Assembly (NCBI GenBank): GCA_958295665.1
Contig: OY282560.1
Coordinates: forward strand, 26,929,653-26,993,652
Origin: Tipula vernalis
Lineage: Eukaryota; Arthropoda; Insecta; Diptera; Tipulidae
Direction: 5' to 3'
Length of the DNA stretch: 64,000 bases
Shown here: piece after piece, positions 35,090 through 47,426 of the stretch
How positions within the stretch are numbered: position 1 is the stretch's first letter
Layout: each line of letters begins with the position of its first letter
Translations under genes and position numbers: made by a program
Notes under the pieces: generated by a model
Databases searched by the model: none
Told to the model about the DNA's origin: nothing
Seen by the model: the letters and a program-made list of their open reading frames with translations, nothing else

Positions 35090-37510
35090 CAAGAATTAAC
35101 AACGTTGAATAAAAGCGACAATGAGGTGCATTTGCCACATGTGAATATATCGCGGTTCTCCGGAAACTACTGGGAGTTTCTCTCGTTTAAAGATCTTTAT
35201 GAGAAATCCATAGATAAAAATGAGAATTGGTCTAAGGTTCACAAATTACATTATTTAAAATTCTTATTAAAAGTGGTTAACTTCACTTGAATTAATTAAG
35301 CATTTAAATGTAACCAACGGTAACTATACTCAAGCTTGGGAAGTTCGTACTTTAATTAAGCAATTTATGGATCAACCGTCATTGCAGGAAAGGTCTGTCT
35401 TCGAAAGGGCTTCGTCACCTCAAAGTTGTATCGGATGAGATCTATGGCTTTGCATGTTCTTGGAGAGCAATTAGCTGAGTAAGATATTTTGCTAGTTCAG
35501 AGAATCATTACTTAGGAAAATATAGTAAATATCTTGAACTATCTTGTAGCGCAAAGGGTTTATGCGGATAAAGGTTTTTGTTTTAATTGTTTGTCGTCCA
35601 TACAACAATCTGTAGTTTGTTGTAAACGAAAACACCTTGTCAAACAGAACGAGACTGGAACATCGGTTCCTGTCAAGGCCCCAGAATCTATTATATACAT
35701 ATGTGGCTTTTAAGAGATGTATAGCTTTATTGGAGTCCGGTTCCCAATCTCATTTTGTAACTGAAAGCTGTGCAGGGAGATTATAATTAAGTCGAGAGAG
35801 AGTGAACATACAAATCACCCGATTGACAGCTGGATGATAGCTGATCCTAACTTTGATTGGCGCGGCGTGGATAAATTCTTTGAAATATTCATAAACGATA
35901 AGAGGCGATACAATTCATTGATTTTGTGCAAAACTTTATTCGGATGGATAGCTTCAGGAGAACCGCAATCACCCGTCACTGAGAACTCTGAAGTGTTCAC
36001 CACATTTGTCCATAGTGAATCAAATTTAGAAAGTATCTTGAGAAAGTTTTGGGAGATTGAAAAGAGAGGAAATGTGAAAACAATTTTGCAAGCACGCATG
36101 AGAGAACAACGAAAGGCCGCTTTATAGTGAAGCTGCCGATCAAGTAGGCTTCTGGTAGGTTTGGTATTTCATTACCGTGGACCGTGATACCACAAAGGTT
36201 TGCTTGGTATTTGACGACTTTAGCAAAACAACCAGCGGAGTCTATTTGATTGATAAATTTATGGTGGGCTCGAACATAGAACCAAAACTTTGAGAGATAA
36301 TACTGAGATTTAGGACCATTAAGATTGGCCCTATCGACAGGTTATAATATCACTAGAACATCAAAAGTATCAAACGGTTTTATGACGAGAATGTCAAGGT
36401 GAGGAGTTAAGATCTTACTCGGGTAACATTTGGTTTGGCATGTTCTTCGTTTTTGGCCATCAGAGCAATGCGGCTGATGAGGGGATTAGAACAAGCAGAT
36501 GTCAAGGATTGTGTACTCAACAACATCTATATGGACGATTTATTGAAGGGAAGCCTTAATGTGGAGCAAGCAGTGGAACTAAAAAAAAGGTGACGAACGT
36601 TTTAGAGAAGGGTGGGTTTCATCTGAGAAAGTGGAGATTAAATATATGAGCGAAATGTCCTGTGACGAACGATACATTCACATTCCAAATACAAGCGGAA
36701 ACGGATGGCACAATAACAAAGCGAAAAATCATATCTGAATCCTCCAGATTATTTGATCCTTTGGGATTTCTATTCCCGTCCATTGTCCTATTCAAGAAAT
36801 TATTCCAAAAATTATGGCTGATGAATATAGATTGGGACAACGAAATCGAAAATGAATACGTCGAAATAAGAAACAAATTCATATATTTTGAAAATATCTC
36901 AATTCCGAGATTCACATTATAGGTTAAGACGGAAAATTATAACACAGTTATAGACGCACAAAGGTAGCCCTGATCAAAAAGATATCATTCCTCTTGCTAA
37001 CAAAACTGGTATCCAAGGTTAAGGAAACTCTAAGAAATGATGCTGAATATTTTTCGTAGCTTGGTTATCTGCATATCCGTCGAGATGGAAAACATTCGTC
37101 GGCAACCAAACTAGCAAGATTCTAGAGCATATGTCTAGCCAGACGTTATTGGGCCCATGTTAAAGGAGAAGAGAAACTACAATCGGCGGGTCGATAATAT
37201 TGCCCCAGGAACACTTTTACGACTAGTTTCATATGGGATGTACACTTATCCAAGCTACATGGCGGTCCACAGCTCACAGCAAGTTATATAAGGCGAAATT
37301 ATTGGATAATCAATGGACGAAGTTGAATTAGGGGCATCCTTCGAGAGTGTGTAATATGTACGAGATATATACCACGAAAATGTTCAAACAAATCACGGGA
37401 AATTTGCCAGTATAGACAGTCACACCATCAATGCCATTCGAGATCTCACTTTACCGGACCTGCTTCTTGTGCAAGACAATCCCTATTGAAAGTGTAACAG
37501 AGTTGACAAG
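35090..37510 (+). mobile_element. BEL/Pao LTR retrotransposon, decayed (plus strand)
   Basis: Fragments in order: gag start (35105-35390; LPHVNISRFSGNYWEFLSFK), a protease/RT junction (35834-36127; TLFGWIASGEPQSP), RT catalytic region (36500-36660; NNIYMDDLLKGS, then GGFHLRKW), the RT/RNase H connection (36700-36900; SRLFDPLGFLFPSIV) and integrase zinc/core start (37330-37480; GNLPV, MPFEIS, TGP). Large parts between are missing and the frame changes constantly. A duplicated CAACTCGATTTAGGGA (35008, 35041) lies just before it. It is a separate copy from the minus-strand BEL element at 5.3-9.3 kb. Confidence 0.8.
36500..36925 (+). pseudogene. BEL/Pao reverse transcriptase fragment with intact YMDD
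   Basis: The box YMDD (36528-36539) is preceded by LNNI and followed by LLKGSLNVEQAVELKK. An extra A in a poly-A run near 36585 shifts the frame before VTNVLEKGGFHLRKW. The next frame (36662-36922) has TKRKIISESSRLFDPLGF and LFQKLWLMNIDWDNEIENE, the standard RNase H lead-in. The sequence upstream of the box is poorly preserved. Confidence 0.75.
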
Positions 37511-37639
37511 TGAGGTTTCCCTTTTTGGGCCTTATCGTTTGGGTTGGGTTCCATTTTTTAAATGAAATATTTAAATTGTGTTGAAATTATTATTTTTGTG
37601 ATTTCTTCGGAATCTTCATTGCCAGAACATGTCCGAAGA

Positions 37640-38040
37640 GACCTGGACATCGGGTAACTAATTTTTTGGTATTTTTGTATTTTCAACATTGTCAGCTTTA
37701 GTCCACAGTTTCCTGATATCATAGTACGATCTCGGATGGTCCTTCAATTTTTTGATAAGATCAGCAGAAGTTGAAGTTCGAATTACCTAGTAACGCATGA
37801 CCCTTTATCACTGTTTATCCTTTATGGATTTCCAAAATCCAACCTGTTGAAATTGCAACTTGTAAATTGGCTTTTCTGGTTGTGTACGGTTTCATCGGAT
37901 ATATCGATCACCGTAATAATATATTTGTACTGACTTCCCGTTGCCATCAATGGCCCTAAATATTCTATATGATATGATGCTAGTATATACACCGCCTTGA
38001 AGTAAATTATCCCAAACTTTCGTCCCAGGAAAATTTGAAA
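37640..38040 (-). pseudogene. Gypsy integrase fragment with many stops
   Basis: On the minus strand, HIEYLGPLMATGSQYKYI is followed by an interrupted segment equivalent to the usual FGNPxRIxSDKG region, matching the integrase core of a gypsy clade in which H.DHLGP....KYI..IVDAF is typical. At least three stops are present. It is a scrap of a third gypsy type and has no neighbours of its own kind. Confidence 0.6.
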
Positions 38041-38099
38041 TTACCGTACACTATTTAAAATGTACAAGCATTAAAATCCATCCCAGGCCTTTTACACGA

Positions 38100-38800
38100 G
38101 CGAAAAAATCCATCCCAGGTGATGAAAATTTTAGTCTCGATACATTACAATATTCCAGATTATTCCAGATTTTTGACAATATTCGATTTTTTATTTTTTT
38201 GTTAGGATATCGAGGTTATTGTAAAATTCTACGAGTATTTCAACTTTCGAGATTATTTGAGTTAAATTAAACAAATCACTGAGTTACACAATCTGATAGA
38301 GATGAGATTCTCGACATTCGGGGGTTTGGGGTTTATCTTGATTTTTAGATTTGGGTAGCGTTTTGTTGCTTTTCATCGAAGTTATTACGACACATAATAT
38401 TTTCGACATTATTTGAGGTTTTGCAATACCTGTGACATTTTTATGATTATTCTAACTTTTCGAGATTTACCGAGACGATTTGTTTTGGAAATTTCCATAG
38501 CGTCAAGGGGTATGTTGAGGTAAATATGACATTTTTAGATAATATTTGAGGCTGTCGGAAATCCTAAAAATAATTTTTTATTAATCCAGATAGTATGAAT
38601 TTCAATGGCATTAGGTTGCTTACTGGCGAGATTATTCGATACTTTCAAAAATATCATTGAAGATTTCTCGAGATGTTTGAAATTGTCGATGTGATATTAC
38701 AGATTATTCAAAATTGTTCGGAAATTTTTCGAGTTAGCAAGTTTTCCAGATTATTTGAAATTTTTTTCAAAATTATTCTAAAATTGCTCGAAGTTACCTG
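38100..38800. repeat. Degenerate repeat field (CGAGATTATT words)
   Basis: Variants of TTTCGAGATTATTTGA, TTCGACATTATTTGAGG and AGATTATTCRAAATT recur roughly every 70-140 bp. The copies are too diverged to define a period by eye. No gene is visible here or in the flanking stretch to 39400. Confidence 0.4.
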
Positions 38801-39501
38801 CTGAAAAATTTATTAGTGATGAGCTATTGCTTATTGTTGCAACCGGGATATTTCCCGGTTGCTAAAACTTTCTAAAAAACATTTAAAAGTTTTGGTGAAC
38901 ATTCTAACATAACATCATAAATTACAGAGATGTCTATTTACCATTTTTGTTAAAGTTGTCAATAACCCGTTTTGTGAGTGTTGCTTTGAATTATATGAAA
39001 CACCACAACATATTTAATGTTAGTACCCGGCATTTGCTTAAATTAGCCAAGGAGACGAGTATCGCGGATTGTGGGACGTTGTTACACGTTGTTAAATGTC
39101 TAAGAATTTCTTTATTATGACAGCTCAAAATATGGAAAATCAAAACAAAAAATACGTTCCCATACACGCAAGGATGTGTCGATAGACTTGCGCAAGCGAA
39201 AGTCAAAAGTCAAAACATTTTGTCTTGCACAATGTTTCATAACTGCGCAGTTTTGCCCCCTACACGTTAAAGTAGACTTGCAACGATTGACTTGTCCAGT
39301 TAAATTTGCGCAATTAAACATTACGTCTCGGGCCGGCCTAAATGTCGCTAATTGCTTTAATTGATATCTCCATACTGTTTTTTTTTTTTTTTTGGTTACG
39401 TTATAGTCGGAAACCTACTGACGTAGAGTACAACATTTCCGGGAAGACGATAAACTATTATAGAACGGTTCTGGCAACAAAAACAATAAAACTCATTAAG
39501 T

Positions 39502-40065
39502 TTAGACTTTTAAATATAAATTATAATATTTCAAATTTTTTAAATTTAGTAAATTCTTGCCCACCTCACTTGCACAACAACTTAAATCAAATGTTTCTAA
39601 TTTCTGAAAATTTTCCAACTCTAAAATTTCGGTTAAAAATTTATCGCCCAGTACAAAATCAATTTTTAATTCGCGTATTACATTACAATGTCGCAGCACA
39701 CATTTGATTAGGATTTCCGTTCGTGCCAAACCATTCGCATCGTGCACTTGATTAGAAACATGAAATGATTTTACATGGTTGCCAATTTGTTTTATGATTC
39801 GTTCGATTTTTGATTCTGTTGTTAAATTGTAATGATTTTTGCGTAGAAATGCGTCTGCATCTAATATCCGATAATTTTTGTAGAATTGTTTGGCAATGCT
39901 GTTTAAACGCTGACAAGTAACAGCAATGCTGCACAAATCTTGTAATTGTAAATATGAAAATATTGTGTGTACACAATCATCGTTTAAAATGAGTATGTGG
40001 CGATTTTCTGGCTGTTGGGAATCGTCAAGATTTTTTGATTTCTTATGCCTGCGTCGACGACACAT
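39502..40065 (-). CDS. F-box protein, probably truncated in its leucine-rich part
   Basis: ATG at 40065 opens a 187-residue frame. A basic start (MCRRRRHKKSK) leads to an F-box at about residues 24-65 (ILNDDCVHTIFSYLQLQDLC, then TCQRLNSIAKQF), which would bind Skp1 in an SCF ubiquitin ligase. Afterwards come segments like FHVSNQVHDANGLARTEILI and RELKIDFVLGDKFL, then FQKLETFDLSCCASEVGKNL and LKNLKYYNLYLKV, which resemble the start of a leucine-rich substrate-binding region. Fly F-box/LRR proteins usually run to several hundred residues, so the stop at 39502 probably cuts the repeat region, or an exon follows. No introns are seen. It is the most gene-like frame in the window and has no TE motif. 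A 17-nt poly-A (minus strand, about 39380-39395) lies downstream, so a retrocopy is possible. Confidence 0.7.
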   Translation of the reverse strand: MCRRRRHKKSKNLDDSQQPENRHILILNDDCVHTIFSYLQLQDLCSIAVTCQRLNSIAKQFYKNYRILDADAFLRKNHYNLTTESKIERIIKQIGNHVKSFHVSNQVHDANGLARTEILIKCVLRHCNVIRELKIDFVLGDKFLTEILELENFQKLETFDLSCCASEVGKNLLNLKNLKYYNLYLKV

Positions 40066-43000
40066 ATTTGTGTATATTGTGTGTATAAATGCGTTCTAAA
40101 ATAAAATATTTTTCATAAATCACAAATAAGAAAAAAATTATCGCAAAATTGCTTAACTATTTTTAAACACTGTGTATTGTTGATGATTTCACCCGCACTA
40201 AGTTTTAATTTTTCCACTTAATAACGAAATATTAATCAATTTTTTATTTTTTTTTTTGATTCACTAATGGTGTTTTGTCAATTTTAAATAATTAAAGATA
40301 GTTTACACAACAGTTTCAAACAATTTAGCCAGTCGACTGTTGAATTCAATTTGCTGATTGAGGAAAGATTTTCGCTCAGTGAAAATAATTTTTTCTTTTT
40401 ATTTCCCAAAATAAGTTTCGGTATTCAAATTTAATTACTTTATAAATAAAAACACCGCGGGGTTATGATAAAATTATTTTAATTTATTCTTTTGTTTTCC
40501 GCGGTCTGGACGCTATTCACTTGTGCTGCGACGAGTAAAATTAGTATTTCATATTATTTAGCTGCGTATTACAAGCAGAAGGCTTGTGAAGGTGTTAGTA
40601 ACGATTTATGTTTTGTTTTTAAATTTTTAAATTTAAATTTATTATTCGATTTTGAGAACCAAGCTCAATAGAGCAGTTCTGAAGTTTGGATAAAAAATTT
40701 GCTTCGCTTTTTAAACGTTTTCTGTAAATTTATTTGTCAAGTTCTTTGAAACAAAATTTACTTGATATTCACCGTGAGACGACGTTTCATTTCAATTGAA
40801 AGCAACAAATTTTCAAGAAGATACCTAACTAACCCTAACACCGAGAGAGGAAGCTCAGAATGGTCGATGTTACAGTTAGGATGATCCTTCCGCTTTACTT
40901 AGTACCGAAACAAGTAAACACGGAGAATTATTATTAATTGTATCAGATAATTCGATAAACTCTATTCCGCATAATCTATTCGTAATTATTGATCGTAAAA
41001 TATGGGGAGAGTACACAGGATTAAAATTTTACTTTATAGGCCTTGCCCCAATTGAGAACTGTAACGAGATCCCACCCTAAACGTAAGAGAGTTTTTATTA
41101 GGTCATTTATGAAAATTAAAAAGTGAAGGGCGGATCCCTGAGCGAAATCAATTATTGTTGAAAATTGATATTCCTTCATGAATTATATCAAAACTTACTT
41201 GATTTTCTGAAGCGGTCTTTATGTTTGTTTGTTTATGTTTGGTGGAAGGTTGTTGCCCCAGAAACGTTGTCAAAGAAGGCTTCTGAATCTCACAAAGAGC
41301 GCGCTTATTTTGCCGGTAAATGCGGACTGGATAAGGGTATATATTTCTTTATGAAAGAGAAGTTTTGGTTTGATATGGACCGATGCTTAATGTCGTGCTT
41401 GTTATGGGAAGAACTGCCGATATCGATTTTCGGGTATTTCGAACCAAAACGGATTCCAACAAATTGCCAGAGATTCATTGCATAACTTAGAAGTAGAAGA
41501 TCTTGATTGGAGCGACGAGTAAATTAGTCTCTACCGAGAATTTATTTCATCCACCCTAGATTAGATTCGAGGCTTCTCATTTTAGTAAAATCTTTTAAGT
41601 AGGTAGCCGTCTGTTGCTCCACCCGAAACAAAAATCTTTCAATTGTCAGCTCCCGTGAATCGCCATGAAATAAAATATCTTCTACTTGGCAACACTGCGC
41701 GCCAAACGTGGGGCTTGTTTCCTGCCATTAGAAAAGCATTTCGAATCATATCGAAGCAAAAGCAGTTTACTATTACTCAATAATTTTCCCAAATTGTGGA
41801 GATGATGAAACTATTCATATAAAACTTTTCCAAACTTTTTCTACAATATTTTCCCATTTTTTTAGTTTGCTTTGCCTTTTCCTTTTGATAATCTTTAAGT
41901 CGAAATTGAAAAGTCTTCATTTTCTAGCACACCGGTAAACATTTGTAATTTTAGCATAAACTTATCTCCGAATGAAAAACTGTTTTGTTTCTTATTTCGC
42001 ACTTCTAAGCATTGGTGAAATCGGCAGCTTTAACATAACTGTTCCAATTTTTCCCCCATTATCATCAGAAGAACCATCTTTACAGCTAAATTGCGTTCGA
42101 AGGGTTGGTTTTAAGAAAAAAAATTCTTAATTTTTTTAATTTTTATTTTAGCACTGGGTGAATTTTTGGGTTCAACGGGTTTGGAGTTCAGGTTCGAGTG
42201 TGTATGTCCGCTTAGACACGGTTTCATTGAATCAAAGCTCGAATATTTTATTGATCAATATCAGAGCACCCTGTATTTTATAGAACCATAATCAAAAAAT
42301 CTGAGCTTTTCTAAGGGAATTAGAAACGAGGAAAAAACGAAACTTTTCATAGTAAAACACACAAAACATATGGGAAATCACTTTTTTTCCTAAGACAAAT
42401 TTTTAAATGAAAACTTTACAAATTCTTAATTATGATTTCTGAAATACTTTTATAAATGTTTGAGTTTCAACATATATGAATATCGTTTAAGTAAATCGTT
42501 TTCATTTTCTTATAATAATTGATTTATTTAAAGCAAAATATTAAAAAATATTCATAACAACAGCATTCTGGTCAAATTGAAATAAAAGCTTACTACGATT
42601 CGTTTGGTCATTAAGTCAATATACATTACATAGATGGCAGTGATGGCCATAAAAATTAGGAAAAATTGTACCAAAAATTACCACCTGGGGAAATTTCAAG
42701 TTCAAAAATTGTAGGAAAAGCAAAACAAATTCACAAAATATAGGAACGTGTGATAATTTTGCGATTAAATAATTTTTTTTGGGTTTTTTCTGTAACCATT
42801 TTAGACATCTTACGTACACTAGTAAAACTAAAGATAAATTTAGCAAGTATTATTTTAATTCATCAGAGCCAACTTTGATTTATTTTTCAAAATAAAAATA
42901 TATTTTAGGCATAGTTTAGTTTTAATATTTTTGCAATTAATATTTATTCAATAACAATATAATCTTCTTGAAAGTTGTTGTTGAAGATATGCAGAAAATA

Positions 43001-44480
43001 TTTATATAAACGTTTTATAATATATTTGCTTTTTTCATTGAAAAACTTGAATCTTAAAAACACCATTTTTACTAGGGATTCCTATGGAAATCAATGAAAA
43101 GTTATACCACTAAAAAAGCTTCTAAAAAATACGTCGTTAAGATTATGGCTCTATACTCTAGAAGGCTCTGTCAATATACGAAATTAGCTGAAAAGCTTAC
43201 TAGATAATTTTTGGCTTTGAAAAACTTGTGGCTTGTTTTGACTTCAAGCGCCCTGTGAATGGTATTGTTCGCAACTGTATTATTTAAAACTGCGATTTTG
43301 CAACATAAACATTTTTTAGAGTGTGCAGTGAATGAATGTATGTTTACTCACAGCACCTGGATATGGAAGGCTTTGGTTTACTAAATGTTTGTTTGCTTTG
43401 CTTGGGTTGTACTATTTATTAAATATAACCTAAAATAAAATTTCTTTCATTTTTAGTAAATGGAAAGAAATATTGAAAACCCAGTTCGGAAATATTTTAA
43501 AATCAACCAAATTAAAAATCAAAAATCATTAACAGCCACCAAATAAAAAATATACAACAATAACGATCCACGATCTTTATTAAGCATACAGTTTACTAGC
43601 AGCTTTCAAATTAATGTGACCTTGGTGAAGAAATCTAATGGTTACAATTTTTCTAAATTGAAGCTAACCCTGATTGAAAAACGGACGAATCTGTTGGAAT
43701 AAAACCTGGAAAATATTTGAATGGTTAAATCCGAACCGAAACCAAACCAGGAAAAAAAATGGAAAACCCATTTTCACTCTCTGATTTACTGTAAAAAAAA
43801 ACGAATTCATTGGAAAGAAGATGAAAAGGACTAATAATGCCATCCTACTAAGAAAATGTTTCTACTGAAGAAAATAATTTCGATTAAAATTTATCGAGCA
43901 AATGAAAAAAATATTTAGAGTGACAGTGAAGGAAAATTAATATTTCAAAGTATACAGATGCAAAAAAATCAACTGAAGTATCTTTTACCTTTAAGATTTC
44001 TCTAAGAACATGGCAAAACCTAATCAAAAACTTCTTTGGCGAAGATCTATATAGAGCAGCATATTTACTATGGATCCGAATTTTGTCAACTTGAAAGCAA
44101 ACAAAACGTTGCTGATGATAGTGTTTGTTTTTCACGTATTGATATTTTCGTAAATCAATTTCAGGATCTATTCTCAAGACTGTGAAATCTAATTTCTGGT
44201 TTTATAATAGTATAAAAAATAAAATTTAACGCCTTAAAATTTCGTTTTCGAAACTTCACAAGAATTTAAAAACACAGGAATTGGTCGTATCCAAATAGAA
44301 ATATTTAATTTATTAAATTAACTAACGCTTTGACTCTCGGTTTTCCTATTAATTTTGTATAGTAAAACTTAAAGGGGATCCTGTGGTATAATGTACAGAA
44401 ATGTCCAACTGTTGTAGATCAATAAAACTTCTATCGGTCACATGACCGATGAAAACGGTCACGTGACATCACCAACCCTA
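40066..44480. other. Gene-poor interval
   Basis: There is no confident gene. One plus frame (41165-41485) contains a fairly complex segment, SESHKERAYFAGKCGLDKG, with aromatic-rich sequence after it; I do not recognise it, and it may be a fragment of a coding sequence. A minus frame (43884-44177) also has no known motif. The rest is AT-rich. Confidence 0.4.
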
Positions 44481-44485
44481 TCGAT
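44435..44485. promoter_or_regulatory. Paired GTCACRTGAC palindromes and a DRE-like site
   Basis: CGGTCACATGACCG and, 15 bp on, CGGTCACGTGAC are two E-box palindromes; CTATCGAT, close to the DRE (TATCGATA), follows at about 44479. Such elements mark fly housekeeping promoters and Mitf/USF targets. They lie just downstream of the minus-strand frame ending at 44486, so they would serve something on the plus strand, or be chance. Confidence 0.3.
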
Positions 44486-44920
44486 TCAATGCTTAAATAT
44501 TTGCTCCAGTACATTTCTAGCCATTCCAATATACGATTCGTTTGGAATAAAATATTGTAAAATAGCTGAATGGTGTTTTAGATGACACATCATATTCCGT
44601 ATCAGTGGGTAATTGGTGTGTAGCCGATTCAGCAAATTCAAACTTTCTGAAGTCAAACTTTTGGTGATATTATATTTCAAAAATTCATCCACAAATTCAA
44701 ACACCACGTCACCATCTTCGAGAATTACAGTCTTACACTGAATGTCCTCTATTTCAAGTACAGATATCTCGCCATCTATCACTTCCTCAGTTAATTTGGT
44801 TTTCTGAGGTACATTTTGGTTAGTTGGAAAAGAATGATAGTTTTCATGAATTTCAAACTCATTCAAATCATCTGACAATTCGAATTCGGAATCCGTTGCA
44901 TTTGAGAGTACGTCCAGCTC
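44486..44920 (-). CDS. Acidic protein fragment, function unknown
   Basis: The open frame runs from about 44920 to the stop at 44486. No ATG lies near its upstream end; the frame is open from a stop at about 44938, and a splice acceptor-like CATACACAG lies at about 44926, so this may be the last exon of a spliced gene. The protein is acidic at first (ELDVLSNATDSEFELSDDLN, then EFEIHENYHSF). It continues with ISVLEIEDIQCKTVILEDGD and ends FIPNESYIGMARNVLEQIFK H. Complexity and acid pattern look like real coding sequence. I recognise no domain. It could be host or the tail of a transposase such as a pogo-type one. Confidence 0.4.
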   Translation of the reverse strand, partial: ELDVLSNATDSEFELSDDLNEFEIHENYHSFPTNQNVPQKTKLTEEVIDGEISVLEIEDIQCKTVILEDGDVVFEFVDEFLKYNITKSLTSESLNLLNRLHTNYPLIRNMMCHLKHHSAILQYFIPNESYIGMARNVLEQIFKH

Positions 44921-45120
44921 GGTAACTGTGTATGCGTGTCACGCTATCATAAGAACTAACATAATAGCACTTAAACAAATGCCTTATTCGTGCATTTTAT
45001 CCAAAAAATTAAGTTTAAAGTGTATGTACGGAATTGTATACAGTACGAGTCAAAGGGTTAACTTCATTTCGATTGAAAAGGAAAAACGACTTTCTTCTTT
45101 CAACATTTTATTTTAAGATA

Positions 45121-45340
45121 TTGTTTACTTCTGTGTCTTCAAGCAACACAAATTTAAATTACTATTTGAATTTTATAATTATTTTCTTCATAACTTCTTA
45201 ATTACTTATAATATGTGTTCACCAAACTCTAAACACGTAACCACAAAATTTACAACTATTTTGAAAATACTCACCCACTTTTACTAAAAAGCTGTTTCAA
45301 CTTTATGTAAATAGATTTATGTAAAAAAAATGGTAACTAC
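45121..45340. other. AT-rich spacer
   Basis: Nothing recognisable between the acidic frame and the copia-type element. Confidence 0.4.
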
Positions 45341-45386
45341 AATTACACTCGCGATTAGAATTCACTTCAATAGCCCATAACCTGTA

Positions 45387-45566
45387 GTTATACCAACTAC
45401 TGTGAAGTCAAAATGCAATCTATCGGGCAAAAACAAAACACATTAGTTTACTGTTCAGCGGTCAGAACGAGAGTGAAGACCGCAATATTTATTTTATTAT
45501 TTTACAATACATGAATATAATGTCCATAAGGTGCACCTGCATCGTACTTCATGCTTTACATTTCAA
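45387..45566 (-). repeat. Putative copia-type 3' LTR
   Basis: On the minus strand a purine-rich tract (GGATCGAGGCGAAG) precedes TCTTGAAATGTAAAGC, similar to the LTR-start-like TGTTGAAATATTATA beside the 5' primer site (about 48287). It ends TTGGTATAACTACA as at the 5' side. The two LTRs differ greatly in length (about 180 against about 32 bp by this reading), so the boundaries are tentative. Confidence 0.4.
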
Positions 45567-45619
45567 GACTTCGCCTCGATCCTTTGAATTCAAATACAAT
45601 TAACAATTAATCAAATGAT

Positions 45620-46620
45620 CGCAAACAATAAATTCAAAAAAATTAATTTAGCTTTAAGCGCAGGTCAAATGCTCTTTGGTGTTGATATACTTCACTTCGA
45701 TATCTCCCCGAACGATTATATTTCGCAGAAAATGATATCGAATATCAACTTGCTTGAGTCTGTGAGATTCCTTTCCACTCGATACGATGACGTGGTCCGT
45801 TGGTTTACCGACGAATTCACCCATATCCCCCAAAAATCCTCGAAGCCAAATCGATATTCTGCCTCAGTCGAAAATATGCTATGGTCGTTTGCTTCTTTGT
45901 AGACCAGGAAATAATTTTGCCAAATACCAAAAATACGTAATCAGATACTGCAATAACAGATGACCGAAATCCGCATCCACTTATCCGGTCAACAAAGTAC
46001 TACTCGAACCCTGCACAAATGTCAATTTAAGTTCCAAAGTCGCCTTGATGTATCGTAACGTCCATCAGTAGCACATGCCTGGAATTGACCAAAAATATCC
46101 AATCGGTGCACAGAGATCTGGTCGCTATGTCGTCGCTGCGTACATTAAACAGCCAATCGGCTGTTGAGATCCCGTTGCAATTTTCCATTCCGAAACGTTT
46201 GAGCATATCTTCCAAATAATATGTTGACTAAACTGTAACATGCCGTTTTCTCTGTCACGGTGAATAGTGATGGCCAAGTAGTGCTGGATCTCACCAATGT
46301 CTTACATTTAAAACTCCTTCGAAATGATCCTGTTGATTTCATCAATTTGCTTGACCGATTTTCCGAGTAAAATTAGATCGTCAACGTACAGAAGCAAATA
46401 CGCAGCTTCATCTCTTCGTCCACCAATGTACAAACATTGATCATATTTCGATTGCTCAAAACCAATGCTAATCATAAAACGGTGAAACTTCTCGTTCCAG
46501 ACGCGAGACGCTTGTTTTAGCCCATATAACGACTTTTCGAATTTGCAAACAAATTTTCCTTGGTTAAACCCATCCGGCTGTTTCATATATATCTCTTCCT
46601 GAAGTTTGCCATAATTCTTG
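45620..46620 (-). pseudogene. Copia-type reverse transcriptase and RNase H
   Basis: Frame 46586-46308 has FVCKFEKSLYGLKQASRVWN and the catalytic YVDD (46377-46388) in LLLYVDDLILLGKS. Further frames (46345-46145, 46215-46027) hold a C-terminal RT/RNase H lead-in. The minus strand near 45790-45670 encodes VDIRYHFLRNIIVRGDIEVK followed by YINTKEHL, the closing RNase H segment of copia elements. The catalytic motif is intact but the frame is broken around it. Confidence 0.8.
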
Positions 46621-46882
46621 CCACAGGCGAATAAGTTTCAAAGAAGTCAAGCCCCGGCTTTTGAGTAAAATTTCGCGCCACCAATCGTGCCTTGTAGCTG
46701 TTCGGCCGTCCAAACTCATCACGTTTTCTTGAAAAAAAAAAACCCGTTTAGAACTGACAATCGAACGTCCAGGTGGTGGTTCAACCAGATGGTGCCGTGT
46801 ATGGTGCCGTGTATTCAACCCGAATACTTTTAACACGATATCATTTCTTGAACTGATGCGATGAGTATTCATCACCATTGTA

Positions 46883-47083
46883 TCATCTCAATATTGAAAT
46901 TTTTCGTTCGAACTGCGCAGAAATCATATTGGAAAAATCAACAAAATATTCCATTACCTGCGATTTGGTTTCCAACAGGTAAACAGCCACAAAATGTGTG
47001 TAATCATCAAGAAACGTTACAATGTAAGATTTTCCATCTAGCGTGGGTAGCGTGATAGGTCCACATGCATCACTATGGATCAA
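46883..47083 (-). pseudogene. Copia-type integrase fragment
   Basis: IHSDACGPITLPTLDGKSYI and VTFLDDYTHFVAVYLLETKS contain the first two conserved blocks of a copia integrase (HSD.CGP, F.DD.T....VY), including the first catalytic Asp. The second Asp and Glu region downstream is not readable as one frame. Confidence 0.75.
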
Positions 47084-47426
47084 CTCGAGAATTCTTGATG
47101 ATTGTGCTTCGCCTTGACTTCAAAATGGGTTTCGCGTCTACTAGCCAAGTGCACAGGGCTCATACACTCCAGTCAAATTACCATTCAATTTTCCAATGCC
47201 GTCCACCATCGGTGCCAAACGCCGAATATCATTGGTGTTCAAATGATCCGAACGCTTGTGCCACAATTCGATGTTTTGAATTGATTTATTTTGTGTTTCA
47301 TGCAATTGACCGACTAATGCTTCATCGCTTCAACCATATGCTCACTAGCACCCGAATCAATGCATACATGTATTGCGTTCACACTCCGATGTAGAGCTAA
47401 CAACATCAGCCAAAAATGTGATTTCA

